Both the position numbers and the translations under genes were made by a program. Shown one piece after another: positions 7,576-15,724 of a DNA stretch of 43,866 bases. The stretch is taken from NCBI GenBank assembly GCA_002399815.1, contig DHEJ01000019.1:1-43866 (forward strand), given 5' to 3'. Every line of letters starts with the position of its first letter. The first letter of the stretch is position 1. Source of the DNA: Acholeplasmataceae bacterium UBA4853 (GTDB taxonomy: Bacteria; Bacillota_I; Bacilli_A; Acholeplasmatales; Acholeplasmataceae). The notes beneath the pieces were generated by a model. It ran no database searches and was not told the origin of the DNA. It worked only from the letters and a program-made list of their open reading frames with translations.

Positions 7576-7611
7576 TTAATAATCCTCCTAAACCTTTAAA
7601 ACACCTTTACT

Positions 7612-7620
7612 ATTCTATCA
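7612..7620 (-). promoter_or_regulatory. Candidate extended -10 promoter of the ABC-F gene
   Basis: Minus-strand TGATAGAAT is a TGn-extended -10 about 37 bp upstream of the ABC-F start. There is no convincing -35. The rest of the 7576-7729 spacer holds the ribosome binding site and the lrgB terminator. Confidence 0.3.
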
Positions 7621-7672
7621 TATTAAGATTTATTTTCTATGTATTTAATGTTTTGTGGTAAATGAAACATTA

Positions 7673-7709
7673 TTAACAAAAATTAAAGTCAATCTGTTGG
7701 ATTGACTTT
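7673..7709 (-). terminator. Terminator of the lrgAB unit
   Basis: On the minus strand GATTGACTTT (7694-7685) and its partner AAAGTCAATC (7709-7700) form a 10-bp stem with a 5-nt loop. The stem is followed by AATTTTTGTT, a usable U tract, just downstream of the lrgB stop. Confidence 0.75.
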
Positions 7710-7729
7710 AGTAAATCATTCGATTAAAT

Positions 7730-8419
7730 TTATACGATCCAAGTAATTATTTGATAGATTAATGGTGCAAAAACTACTGTTAATATACCTGTAATAATTA
7801 AAGACAACGTCGCCATTGAAGCTTCTACTTCACCATATTCAACAGCCTTGGTAGTACCAACAGCATGTGCAGCAGAACCTAGTGATAAACCTTTTGCTAT
7901 CGGATCAGTAATACCTAGTAGTTTAAATACATAAGGGGCAACAACAACACCTAATACACCGGTTAATACAACAATAACGATGGTTAATTGTTTAATTCCA
8001 CCAAGACCAACAGAAATATCTTTAGCAATTGCTGTTGTCACTGATTTAGGAATAAATGTCGCAATCATGACGTCACTAGATTTTAAGAAAAATACAATGA
8101 CTAAAATAGTTAATGCATGAACAAGTACACCAATTCCAATAACAGATGAAATAATTTTCCAATGCTTTTTTAATACCGGTAGTTTCTCATATAAAGGTAA
8201 TGCTAGAGAAACCGTTGCAGGTCCAATTAAAAATGTAATAAAACTCGTACCATTTTCAAATGTTTCATAAGGTAATTTGGTTAATAATAAAAAGATAATA
8301 ATTATAATTGAACTTAATAATAATGGATTTAATAAGGTAATTTTAAAACGATTTTGTAGTGCTAAAAACACCAAATAAATACCAAGTGTTAATCCTGTTG
8401 CCCAAAGAATATCATTCAT
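7730..8419 (-). CDS. lrgB: LrgB-family membrane protein (PftB-like)
   Basis: A very hydrophobic protein matching the LrgB/CidB family, with conserved blocks GPATVSLALPLYEKLPVLKKHW, PKSVTTAIAKDIS, GGIKQLT and GSAAHAVGTTKAVEYGEVE, and about seven membrane helices. I place the start at 8419 (MNDILWATG, 229 residues), because AAAGAGGTG lies 6-7 bases upstream and the start overlaps the lrgA stop by 8 bp. The frame opens further to 8443, deeper inside lrgA. LrgAB pairs were first linked to murein hydrolase control. In other Firmicutes such pairs move pyruvate across the membrane (PftAB), which is the more sensible role if this cell has no wall. A terminator follows. Confidence 0.85.
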   Translation of the reverse strand: MNDILWATGLTLGIYLVFLALQNRFKITLLNPLLLSSIIIIIFLLLTKLPYETFENGTSFITFLIGPATVSLALPLYEKLPVLKKHWKIISSVIGIGVLVHALTILVIVFFLKSSDVMIATFIPKSVTTAIAKDISVGLGGIKQLTIVIVVLTGVLGVVVAPYVFKLLGITDPIAKGLSLGSAAHAVGTTKAVEYGEVEASMATLSLIITGILTVVFAPLIYQIITWIV

Positions 8420-8756
8420 TTTTAACACCTCTTTGTGCAACAAATGCTGTTGTTATTAATGTCACAATCGTTGATACGACAAGTACTAATAGTATTTCAA
8501 CCCAATGTAACTCGATTAAATCAAAGTATTGCATCATTCCAACACATAATGGAACAAATAAAAATGCCATATATTTTTGTAGAAACAAAGATACATTTTT
8601 AATATGCTCAATCTTAACTATTTTTAGTAATAATGCTATAAACAATAGTAATAATCCAATCAGACTTCCTGGGAAGTTAAATGGTAAATAATAGGCAATT
8701 GCTTCACCAACTAAAGTAAACAATATTAAAATAAATAGTTGCAGAAAAATCTTCAT
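8412..8756 (-). CDS. lrgA: LrgA/CidA-family membrane protein (PftA-like)
   Basis: A 114-residue protein of normal family length with four membrane helices and the LrgA/CidA hallmark stretches NFPGSLIGLLLLF and FLFVPLCVGMM. It is encoded directly before lrgB with an 8-bp overlap and ends in TGA, which again supports the standard code. AAAGGAA lies upstream of the ATG. It probably forms a holin-like oligomer or a pyruvate channel with LrgB. Which of these applies cannot be decided from sequence. No LytSR-type regulator is in the window. Confidence 0.83.
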   Translation of the reverse strand: MKIFLQLFILILFTLVGEAIAYYLPFNFPGSLIGLLLLFIALLLKIVKIEHIKNVSLFLQKYMAFLFVPLCVGMMQYFDLIELHWVEILLVLVVSTIVTLITTAFVAQRGVKNE

Positions 8757-8785
8757 AAAATATTCCTTTATTTCTTATCGTGCTT

Positions 8786-8817
8786 ATTATACTTTAATTT
8801 GTTTCATACGTTGTCAA
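8786..8817 (-). promoter_or_regulatory. Candidate lrgA promoter
   Basis: A perfect minus-strand TTGACA (8817-8812) and a perfect TATAAT (8791-8786) lie about 30 bp upstream of the lrgA start, but they are 20 bp apart, longer than the 16-18 bp optimum. Confidence 0.45.
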
Positions 8818-8842
8818 ATTCTATAAAAATAAAAATGATTAT

Positions 8843-8864
8843 GGTTTTTTTACTATGAAAAACC
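8843..8864. repeat. Small hairpin in the lrgA to oxidoreductase spacer
   Basis: GGTTTTT and AAAAACC form a 7-bp stem with an 8-nt loop. On the minus strand a T-rich stretch follows, but there is no gene to terminate on that side. I see nothing else clear in 8818-8955. Confidence 0.3.
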
Positions 8865-8955
8865 TTGTTTATCCTAAATAAAAAGTAAGCAAACTATTTA
8901 CTTACTCATTTGTGATTAACCAACTAGTTTATTTTCTAATACCAATCTTTGATAG

Positions 8956-9117
8956 ATGACAGCAAAGCTTCGCATTTCATTAACAGGTGAAGAGACCTAT
9001 AAGATTTGTTCTAAAAAAGTATTTGATACGGATAAGTCAATAGATTCTGGTATCTCTGAAATTTATGATGAAATAGAAAACATCTTAAAGGAGGATGGAA
9101 AAAATGAGAAAAAATAA
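8956..9117 (+). pseudogene. Remnant of a regulator, possibly the C-terminal part of a MarR-type protein
   Basis: A 53-codon open frame starts at an ATG immediately after an in-frame TAG and ends in TAA. It reads MTAKLRISLTGEETYKICS... and ends in an acidic helix. The opening resembles the wing of MarR regulators (D-R-x-A-x-L-x-x-LT) and the rest their C-terminal dimer helix. The upstream frame is closed and no full DNA-binding domain is found, so this looks like a truncated leftover. It runs into the start of the following oxidoreductase gene, as a regulator-enzyme operon would. The assignment is tentative. Confidence 0.35.
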
Positions 9118-9138
9118 ACAATATTTGGTAAAGCTAAC

Positions 9139-9681
9139 ATGGGTAATGCTATCGGAGCAAGATTCCATGATGCAGGAAACACAGTATCCTATGTTGAAGA
9201 AAATGAAACAGCAAAGGAATTAGGCGATATCATTGTACTTGCTGTACCCTATGCAGCGGTTTCAAAAATACTTGAAACTTATAAACATAAGTTAGAAGGC
9301 AAGATCATCATTGATATCACAAACCCTGTTGATTTTTCTAACATGGATGCACTTGTTGTACCAGCTGATAGTTCAGCAGCAAATGAGATTGCAAAAATAG
9401 CAACCAAATCTTTTGTAGTTAAAGCATTTAATGTCAACTTTGCATCAACTGTTGCTACCAAATTGGTAGCAGGTAAAGAACAAACAACACTTCTACTTGT
9501 ATCTGATTATACTGAAGTTAAGAAAGTTATTACAGATGCATTATCAAAAAGTGGTTTAACTATTCTTGATGCAGGTACATTAAAACGTGCTAGAGAATTA
9601 GAAGCTATGGGCTTCCTTCAAATCACACTTGCAGTTAGAAATCAAATCAGCTGGACCGGTGGATTTGCATTACTTAAGTAA
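9139..9681 (+). CDS. NADP-binding oxidoreductase (F420-dependent reductase-like), frameshifted at its start
   Basis: The protein matches small Rossmann-fold NADPH-binding oxidoreductases: LGDIIVLAVPYAAV, IIIDITNPVDF, VVPADSSAANEIA, VVKAFNVNFAST and the C-terminal LKRARELEAMGFLQI block. The family starts with the dinucleotide-binding strand xIFGKGNMG. Here TIFGKANMG is encoded just upstream of 9139, but an in-frame TAA at 9115-9117 cuts it off. A strong AAAGGAGG (9087-9094) with ATGs at 9095 and 9104 sits in another frame, and adding one A in the A-run near 9113-9118 would join them. As read, translation from 9139 (180 residues) lacks the first strand and part of the glycine motif, so it is probably inactive unless the indel is a sequencing error. 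It ends at a shared terminator. Confidence 0.7.
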   Translation: MGNAIGARFHDAGNTVSYVEENETAKELGDIIVLAVPYAAVSKILETYKHKLEGKIIIDITNPVDFSNMDALVVPADSSAANEIAKIATKSFVVKAFNVNFASTVATKLVAGKEQTTLLLVSDYTEVKKVITDALSKSGLTILDAGTLKRARELEAMGFLQITLAVRNQISWTGGFALLK

Positions 9682-9689
9682 TTCATGAC

Positions 9690-9739
9690 AAAAAAAGTAC
9701 TTTTAAGATATTTTAAATATCAACTAGAGTACTTTTTTT
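9690..9739. terminator. Bidirectional terminator between the oxidoreductase and copZ
   Basis: AAAAAAAGTACT (9690-9701) and AGTACTTTTTTT (9728-9739) are perfect 12-bp arms. A second small stem (GATATTT/AAATATC) sits in the loop. The arms supply a T run on both strands, serving the two convergent genes. Confidence 0.75.
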
Positions 9740-9745
9740 ATCTAC

Positions 9746-9955
9746 TTATTTAATTTGGTTTACTTTATATCCAGCATCATCTACTGTTTCTATAATCGAT
9801 GTATCACTGACTGCTTTATTAAGTTCAACAATAGCAAACTTACCTTCTAAATTAACACTTGCTTTTGTAACACCATCAATTTTAGATAAAGCCTTTTCTA
9901 CACGCATTTGACAATGTTGACATGTCATACCTTCAATAAATACTTTCTTTTCCAT
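9746..9955 (-). CDS. copZ: Copper chaperone CopZ (HMA domain)
   Basis: A 69-residue single heavy-metal-associated domain with the metal site GMTCQHC (C12, C15) near the N-terminus and the conserved VEKALSKIDGV helix and VDDAGYKV end. It binds Cu(I) in the cytosol and hands it to the CopA pump. It lies 22 bp downstream of copA on the same strand with its own ribosome binding site (AGTAGGAA), so the two are almost certainly one transcript. It is last in the unit and followed by a bidirectional terminator. Confidence 0.92.
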   Translation of the reverse strand: MEKKVFIEGMTCQHCQMRVEKALSKIDGVTKASVNLEGKFAIVELNKAVSDTSIIETVDDAGYKVNQIK

Positions 9956-9977
9956 TTTAATTCCTACTTTCTATAAT

Positions 9978-12419
9978 TTATTTTTTAAATCTTTTTAATC
10001 TAAGTGCATTAAGTAGTACAGATACCGAACTTAAACTCATTGCTAGTGCTGCAAACATTGGGTTTAAAAGTGGTCCATTAAATACATACAATATCCCCAT
10101 AGCAATTGGAATACCTAATATATTATACCCAAATGCCCAAAATAAGTTTTCTTTAATGTTTAATATTGTCTTCTTACTTAATTTAATCGCAGTCACAACA
10201 TCCAGTAAATCATTTTTAACTAAAATAATGTCTGCTGATTCAATTGCAATATCAGTTCCCGATCCAATAGCAATACCAATATCTGATATTGCAAGCGCTG
10301 GGGCATCATTAATACCATCTCCAACCATTGCTACTTTTTTACCTAACGCTTGAAGTGCTTCAATCTCTTTTGATTTCCCTTCTGGTAATACCTCAGATAA
10401 CACATGATGAATACCTACTGTTTGTGCAATTGCATGAGCAGTTTTTTTATTATCCCCTGTAATCATAACTACATCAAGACCCATTTTAATTAATTTATCG
10501 ATGGCTTCTTTACTATGTTTTTTCACGGTATCAGCAACAGCAATCAGACCCACAAGTTCATTATTTTTAGTAATAAACATTGGGGTTTTACCTTCATTTG
10601 CTAATTTTTCTGAGTGATTCAGCATGGTATGAATATCAATTTGAAATTGATCCATTAACTTTTGATTTCCAAGTAAGAATTCATACCCATTGATTTCAAC
10701 TTTAATCCCATAACCAGGGATTGCTTCAAACTTTGTTACTTCCTTAAATTCAATGTTCTTTTCTATACCATAATTAACAATTGCTTCACCTAGTGGATGT
10801 TCTGAAGATTTTTCAGCAGATGCAATATAGGATAATAGTTCAAGTTCACTCATATGTTCACTAACAATTAAATCAGTTACAACAGGTCTTCCTTCTGTAA
10901 TGGTTCCTGTTTTATCTAAAACAACTGTATCAATCTTATGTAATGTTTCAAGTGCTTCACCACTTTTAATGAGTACACCGTGAGATGCTCCCATACCAGA
11001 TGAAATAAGGATTGCTGTTGGTGTTGCTAGTCCAAGTGCACATGGACATGCAATAACAAGTACAGCAATAAATATAGATAATGCAAACTCAACTGAAGTA
11101 CCACCTACAAAAAACCATAATAACCCTGAGATGATTGCAAGTGCAATCACAACCGGAACAAAGTATCCTGAAATTATATCTGCTAGTTTTGCAATTGGTG
11201 CTTTTGAACCTTGAGCATCTTCTACTAACTTAATAATCATTGCCAGTGCTGTATCTTTACCCACTTTAGTTGCTTCATAAGTAATAGTTCCATGTTTATT
11301 AATACTTGCACCAATAATTGAATCTCCAACCATCTTTTCAACAGGAATCGATTCACCAGTAAGCATCGATTCATCAACAGATGTTACACCAGATATGACA
11401 ACACCATCAACCGGCATTTTTTCACCTGGTTTAACAATTAGTACATCACCAACTACGACATCTTCAATTGGAATTAATATTTCTTTTTCATTTCTAATAA
11501 CTAAAGCTTCTTTAGGTGATAAACCAATAAGTTTCTTAATTGCTTCAGAAGTTTTTCCTTTTGAAACTGCTTCTAGATATTTACCTAATGTAATCAAAGT
11601 CAAAATGACTGCAGCAGATTCAAAGTATAGTTCTGACACTAAACTATGATCTCCTAATACAATCTTAATCAGTGCATAAAGCCCATAAATATACGCTGCA
11701 GAGGTCCCAATAGCAATTAATGAATCCATGTTTGGGTGTAGTTTATAAAGTGTTTTAAACCCTATTTTAAAATACTTATAATTGACTACGATAACAGGAG
11801 TAGTCAAAATTAATTGGATGAGTGCAAAGTTTAAGTCATTCATATGCGGTGCAATGATATCTGGTAAATATAATCCGATCATATGTCCCATAGCAATATA
11901 TAATAAAGGTAAACTAAAGATTGCAGAAATTAGAAAGCGAGTCCATAAACTTTTAATTTCTTTTTCTTTAGCTGCTTGATGGGTATCAACATCTACTTTA
12001 ATATCATTTATTTGATAACCAATGTCTTCAACAGCATTTTTGATATCCTTGATAGATACAAGTAATGGATCATAATCTAGGGTCAGTTTTTCAGTTGTTA
12101 AATTAACATTAGAATGAACTACACCATCTAGTTTAGCAGTAGCTTTTTCTACTGCAACCACACAAGATGCACAAGTCATCCCAAGTACATTAAATTCTTT
12201 GTGTTCTAACTGTTTTTTAAGTTTATAACCCACATCATCTACTGCTTCAAATAATCTAGTTTCATCTAACTTTTTTTCATCAAATGTAATATTTAGTTTT
12301 TCAGTTGTAAGATTAACACTAACCTCTTTGACTCCATCTAATTTCTTAGTTGCTTTTTCAACTGCAGCCACACAGGACGCACAGGTCATACCTTCTACTT
12401 GATAAGTTTCTTTCTTCAA
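9978..12419 (-). CDS. copA: Copper-exporting P1B-type ATPase CopA
   Basis: The 813-residue protein has two N-terminal HMA domains (GMTCASC at 10-16 and 80-86), eight membrane helices, an actuator domain with TGES, the transport motif CPC (458-460, in VIACPCALGLATP), the phosphorylation site D502 in DKTGTITEG, the P1B-specific HP pair in SEHPLGEA, and the hinge TGDN and GDGINDAP motifs. The C-terminal membrane helices carry the YN and MxxSS motifs of Cu(I) pumps. It starts at TTG (12419) behind AAAGGGA. It pumps Cu(I) out at the cost of ATP. The promoter overlaps a CsoR-like palindrome, so expression should rise with copper. Confidence 0.95.
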   Translation of the reverse strand: MKKETYQVEGMTCASCVAAVEKATKKLDGVKEVSVNLTTEKLNITFDEKKLDETRLFEAVDDVGYKLKKQLEHKEFNVLGMTCASCVVAVEKATAKLDGVVHSNVNLTTEKLTLDYDPLLVSIKDIKNAVEDIGYQINDIKVDVDTHQAAKEKEIKSLWTRFLISAIFSLPLLYIAMGHMIGLYLPDIIAPHMNDLNFALIQLILTTPVIVVNYKYFKIGFKTLYKLHPNMDSLIAIGTSAAYIYGLYALIKIVLGDHSLVSELYFESAAVILTLITLGKYLEAVSKGKTSEAIKKLIGLSPKEALVIRNEKEILIPIEDVVVGDVLIVKPGEKMPVDGVVISGVTSVDESMLTGESIPVEKMVGDSIIGASINKHGTITYEATKVGKDTALAMIIKLVEDAQGSKAPIAKLADIISGYFVPVVIALAIISGLLWFFVGGTSVEFALSIFIAVLVIACPCALGLATPTAILISSGMGASHGVLIKSGEALETLHKIDTVVLDKTGTITEGRPVVTDLIVSEHMSELELLSYIASAEKSSEHPLGEAIVNYGIEKNIEFKEVTKFEAIPGYGIKVEINGYEFLLGNQKLMDQFQIDIHTMLNHSEKLANEGKTPMFITKNNELVGLIAVADTVKKHSKEAIDKLIKMGLDVVMITGDNKKTAHAIAQTVGIHHVLSEVLPEGKSKEIEALQALGKKVAMVGDGINDAPALAISDIGIAIGSGTDIAIESADIILVKNDLLDVVTAIKLSKKTILNIKENLFWAFGYNILGIPIAMGILYVFNGPLLNPMFAALAMSLSSVSVLLNALRLKRFKK

Positions 12420-12445
12420 GATTTATCCCTTTCTTCATAAATGTT

Positions 12446-12466
12446 ATACCCCTACATGGGGGGTAT
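12446..12466. promoter_or_regulatory. CsoR-like copper operator
   Basis: ATACCCC, seven bases, then GGGGTAT: a perfect 7-7-7 GC-core palindrome in otherwise AT-rich DNA. It covers the predicted transcription start of copA. This is the pattern of CsoR-family operators, and the CopY box (TACAnnTGTA) is not present. No csoR gene is in the window. Confidence 0.7.
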
Positions 12467-12470
12467 CTTC

Positions 12471-12499
12471 ATTTTAACTGTTATCTCTTTGAAAGTCAA
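12471..12499 (-). promoter_or_regulatory. copA promoter
   Basis: Minus-strand TTGACT (12499-12494) and TAAAAT (12476-12471) are spaced by exactly 17 bp. The predicted start, near 12464, is inside the CsoR-like operator. Confidence 0.75.
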
Positions 12500-12534
12500 T
12501 AAGATTGTATCAATTACATTAATTTATAACAATT

Positions 12535-12570
12535 AAAAAAGAGGTAGTTTATTAAAAACTACTCTCTAAT
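12535..12570 (-). terminator. Terminator of the marR gene
   Basis: On the minus strand GTAGTTT and AAACTAC form the stem, extended by GAG/CTC with one bulged A, and are followed by TTTTTT. Confidence 0.7.
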
Positions 12571-12590
12571 TTCATTTATGATTTATATAG

Positions 12591-13049
12591 TTATTTAAGA
12601 GAATTTGCTATAGATGTTTTTTCTAAGATCTTTTTTAATGCTTTGATATGTACAATAGATTCTTCAATTTCTTCATTTGATAATACGGATAAGACATTGA
12701 CCATGCTTTCATTCATCGAAACTTCAATCTCAGCAATCATTTCTTTTCCTTTTAACGTCATCTTTGTTTGGACAATTCTACGATTATTAGGATCTACATA
12801 TCTTTCTACAAGTTCATTAGTTACTAAACCATCCATAATACGTGTAATCTGTTGGTTAGAAACTCCTAATTTTTCAGCAAGTTCACTCATTGATAGTTCT
12901 TCATGTTTATTAATAATGATTAATGTATATAGTTGATGGTGAGAGATTCTTAAATTAGAGTTAAACTGATTATGAGAAAAACTCTTTCTAAACTCTGGGG
13001 CAATCTGCATGAGCTCACCGATTAATATTTTGATTTTGTCTCTTTTCAT
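12591..13049 (-). CDS. MarR-family transcriptional regulator
   Basis: The 152-residue protein has the MarR winged helix: MSELAEKLGVSNQQITRIMDGL (recognition helix region), LVERYVDPNNRRIVQTKMTLKGKEM (wing with D-x-x-N-R-R), then a long C-terminal dimerisation helix. AGGAGTG lies upstream of the ATG. It is divergent from a truncated ABC exporter gene. MarR regulators commonly control multidrug ABC exporters, so it was probably that exporter's repressor. The ligand and current targets are unknown. It has its own terminator, so it is not part of copA-copZ. Confidence 0.85.
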   Translation of the reverse strand: MKRDKIKILIGELMQIAPEFRKSFSHNQFNSNLRISHHQLYTLIIINKHEELSMSELAEKLGVSNQQITRIMDGLVTNELVERYVDPNNRRIVQTKMTLKGKEMIAEIEVSMNESMVNVLSVLSNEEIEESIVHIKALKKILEKTSIANSLK

Positions 13050-13072
13050 AATTTAACACTCCTAATAAAACT

Positions 13073-13093
13073 TGCTTATCTTATATACAAGCA
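13073..13093. repeat. Inverted repeat between marR and the exporter remnant
   Basis: TGCTT and AAGCA are 11 bp apart in the divergent spacer, the size of a MarR operator. The arms are short, so chance is possible. Confidence 0.3.
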
Positions 13094-14475
13094 TATATTA
13101 TGGCTGGTGTAACTCAAAAAGTTACCAAGTCATTAAGAGAAAATATCTCTAAAAAGATTAATGTCATTCCATTAAAGTATTTTGATTCAAATAATATTGG
13201 TAACATATTAAGCCGTGTAACTAATGATGTGGATACAATCGGACAAACCTTAAACCAAAGTGTTAGTACATTAATTTCTTCAGTTATTATGTTATTTGGG
13301 GTTTTAATTGCAATGTTTGTTACAAACTGGCAATTAGCATTAACAGCTGTATTAACTGTACCATTAAGCTTTATGTTAATGATGGTTATTATGAAAGCTT
13401 CTCAAAAGTACTTTAAATCCCAACAAAAAAATCTTGGTGAACTTAATGGTCACATCGAAGAAATATATACTGGCCAAAACACCGTTAGAGCATTTAATGG
13501 TGAGAAAAAAGCTTTAAATAAATTCGAATCGATTAATACACAACTTCAAGATAGTGCTTTAAAATCACAATTCCTTTCTGGATTAATGATGCCTTTAATG
13601 AATTTCATTTCTAACTTCGGTTATATTGCTATTGCTGTTGTTTGTGGTGCATTATTTGTGAATAACTTAATTGCTATTGGATCCATTGCTACATTCTTCA
13701 TATATGTACGTTTATTCCAAAACCCATTATCTCAAATTGCTCAAGCTGCTGGTAATCTACAAAGTACTGCTGCTGCCTCAGAACGTGTCTTTGAATTCTT
13801 AGGTGAAGTTGAACAATCTAATGAAGATCATAAGACTGTTAAACTTGAAAAAGTTACTGGTAAAGTAGAATTTAAAGATGTCAAATTCGGTTATGATGAA
13901 TCAAGACTAATCATTAAAGGATTCTCAGCAACCGTCAAACCAGGTCAAAAGGTTGCAATCGTAGGACCAACTGGTGCTGGTAAGACAACAATGATTAATT
14001 TACTCATGCGCTTTTATGAACTAAACTCAGGTGAAATCTTAATCGATATATTCCTATTAGTTCAATGAAAAGAGAACATGTTCGTTCATTATTTGGAATG
14101 GTTTTACAAGATACTTTGTTATTCGATGGTACCATTAGAGAAAATATCGTATATGCTCAAGAAAATGTCAGTGAAGAAGCAATTATTAATGCTGCTAAAG
14201 CTGCAAACGTTGATCACTTCATCAGAACTCAAGCTGGTGGTTATGATATGATTTTAAATGACGATGCTGCTATTTCTGGTGGTCAACGTCAATTATTAAC
14301 TATTGCTAGAGCAATGGTTCAAAATAGTCCAATGTTAATCTTAGATGAGGCTACAAGTAATGTAGATACAAGAACAGAAAGACTCATTCAAGATGCAATG
14401 GATAAAATCACTAAAGATGGTTTCTATACTGATTTATATAATAGCCAATTTTCAAATCAAGAAGTCATTGAATAA
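13076..14475 (+). pseudogene. Multidrug-type ABC exporter (half-transporter) pseudogene
   Basis: The reading frames together cover an LmrA/YheH-type exporter: membrane helices (from about 13076, where family similarity starts with YIQAYIMAGVTQKV), Walker A VGPTGAGKTT, Q-loop VLQDTLLF, signature ISGGQRQ and Walker B LILDEATSNVDT. Three lesions are visible. The 5' end lacks the first membrane segments. One base is missing near 14047, where ILID should continue into xIPISSMKREHVR, so the frame breaks and stops at 14068. An in-frame deletion near 14415 joins DAMDKITK directly to DGFYTDLYNSQF, removing the region with the switch histidine (usually AHRLSTI). It is about 460 codons against roughly 600 in the family. 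The downstream frame is open from 14065 to 14475. Confidence 0.85.
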
Positions 14476-14530
14476 TAAACTACAAACAAAACGACTGTAA
14501 CGAAATAAAATAGTTATAGTCTATCTAATT

Positions 14531-14564
14531 AAAAAAGCCACTCTGGAGTCCAGGGCGGTTTTTT
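14531..14564. terminator. Strong bidirectional terminator
   Basis: AAAAAAGCCACTCTGGA pairs with TCCAGGGCGGTTTTTT (one A/C mismatch, GC-rich core), giving T runs on both strands. It ends the exporter remnant and the leftward unit beginning at the right edge. The rest of 14476-14692 shows nothing I recognise. Confidence 0.85.
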
Positions 14565-14692
14565 GTAAAATGGATATATGTAAAAAAACAATCTAATACA
14601 CAATAGTTTTAACTTAAAACAATTAAAATTACCACCAGCATTAGAGGTAAAATACCATTTGATAGTGAATCTATCCACACTATTATGTGAAA

Positions 14693-15136
14693 TTAGAGTA
14701 TCCTTGATTTCCAAATATTGTTCTTTGCATCTGTAAATCCATGCTTTATGTTATAAAAGTAATCATGTGATTCGTCTTTTATAGCTGTAAGCTGTATCAT
14801 AAAAGCATTTTGATTTAATGCTTCTGTCATCGCTTTTTTTAATAAGATACTTCCATATCCTTGATTTTGATCTTTTTTTAAGACAAGTAGTTCTAATAGT
14901 TCAAAAACTAATCCATCATCAAATTGAACTAACTGTCCAATAAAAAACCCAATAATTCTTGAATTTTTTTCAAGTAAGAAAGCAATCGTATCCACTCTAT
15001 CAAGTAATTGGTTTAATCTTCTTTTAGCTGTATCTAATGTCCAAGAAGCATTTTCTTCTTCATTGAAATAGTCTTTATATAGCACTGCAATAAAATCAAT
15101 AGCTTCTAGTTTAAAATCCTTGAAACACACTTCCAT
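14693..15136 (-). CDS. GNAT-family N-acetyltransferase
   Basis: A 147-residue single GNAT domain. The acetyl-CoA loop is QNQGYGSILLKKAM (about residues 92-105), preceded by the strand FELLELLVLKKD and followed by the helix and strand ALNQNAFMIQLTAIKDESHDYFYNIKHGF, where GF is the typical family ending. AAAGGAAA lies upstream of the ATG. Its substrate cannot be predicted. It lies 61 bp downstream of the split-barrel gene on the same strand with no hairpin of note between them, so it may be the last gene of the long leftward unit. Confidence 0.78.
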   Translation of the reverse strand: MEVCFKDFKLEAIDFIAVLYKDYFNEEENASWTLDTAKRRLNQLLDRVDTIAFLLEKNSRIIGFFIGQLVQFDDGLVFELLELLVLKKDQNQGYGSILLKKAMTEALNQNAFMIQLTAIKDESHDYFYNIKHGFTDAKNNIWKSRIL

Positions 15137-15197
15137 GTATAAATTTCCTTTCTATTGTCACATTAACTAATGTATTGGAATGTTAATAGATTTCAGA

Positions 15198-15680
15198 TTA
15201 TTCCCAAAATGGTTCAAGTTTAACATCGATATGATGCGTAATTTCAGAAATACTTAAAGTGTTTTCTAATTTATTGAATCTATAACCTAATTTATCTTTA
15301 TGTACATAACCTTTATAAGGGGTTGCTTTTATGAAACATACCGTTTTTAATGCTTCATTGTTTACTTCTTTATACCAATGGTGAAAAACTTGTAAGTATA
15401 CTTCTCTAATTGATAAGTTAACAGAATCTAAAGGATGCCCTGTAATGACTGCATCACACCAGAACCGATTATGTCCGCCATCTGAAATCATTACTTTTGG
15501 GTTCTTTTGAATTTGTTTTACATAGTTACAACTTAAATCCGTAACAACCCAAAATGAATCTTCATAAAAGAAACTATCAACAGATCTTACTGATGGTACA
15601 TTATCCTCTGCTGTTACTACTAATAAAATTGTATCATTTTGATACTTTTCTTTAACGATCTTAAACACTTCTTCAAACAT
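15198..15680 (-). CDS. Pyridoxamine 5'-phosphate oxidase-like FMN-binding split-barrel protein
   Basis: The 160-residue protein begins with a helix and then TILLVVTAEDNVPSVRSVDSFFYEDSFWVVT and YVKQIQKNPKVMISD, the order of strands and helix typical of the PNPOx-like split barrel that binds flavin. The C-terminal half is less typical. It is not a full PdxH (too short, no substrate motif), so the reaction is unknown. AGGAGATAAACT precedes the ATG. It follows the DUF2357-like gene by 44 bp on the same strand without a visible terminator. Confidence 0.7.
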   Translation of the reverse strand: MFEEVFKIVKEKYQNDTILLVVTAEDNVPSVRSVDSFFYEDSFWVVTDLSCNYVKQIQKNPKVMISDGGHNRFWCDAVITGHPLDSVNLSIREVYLQVFHHWYKEVNNEALKTVCFIKATPYKGYVHKDKLGYRFNKLENTLSISEITHHIDVKLEPFWE

Positions 15681-15724
15681 AGTTTATCTCCTAATATATG
15701 TATATAAATTAATATTTTTTTATT

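Noticed and set aside
13073..13093. MarR operator as a firm call
   Set aside because: Only 5-bp arms; kept as a low-confidence inverted repeat.
14529..14714. Small minus-strand open frame after the acetyltransferase gene
   Set aside because: It runs through a strong terminator and has no similarity or ribosome binding site.
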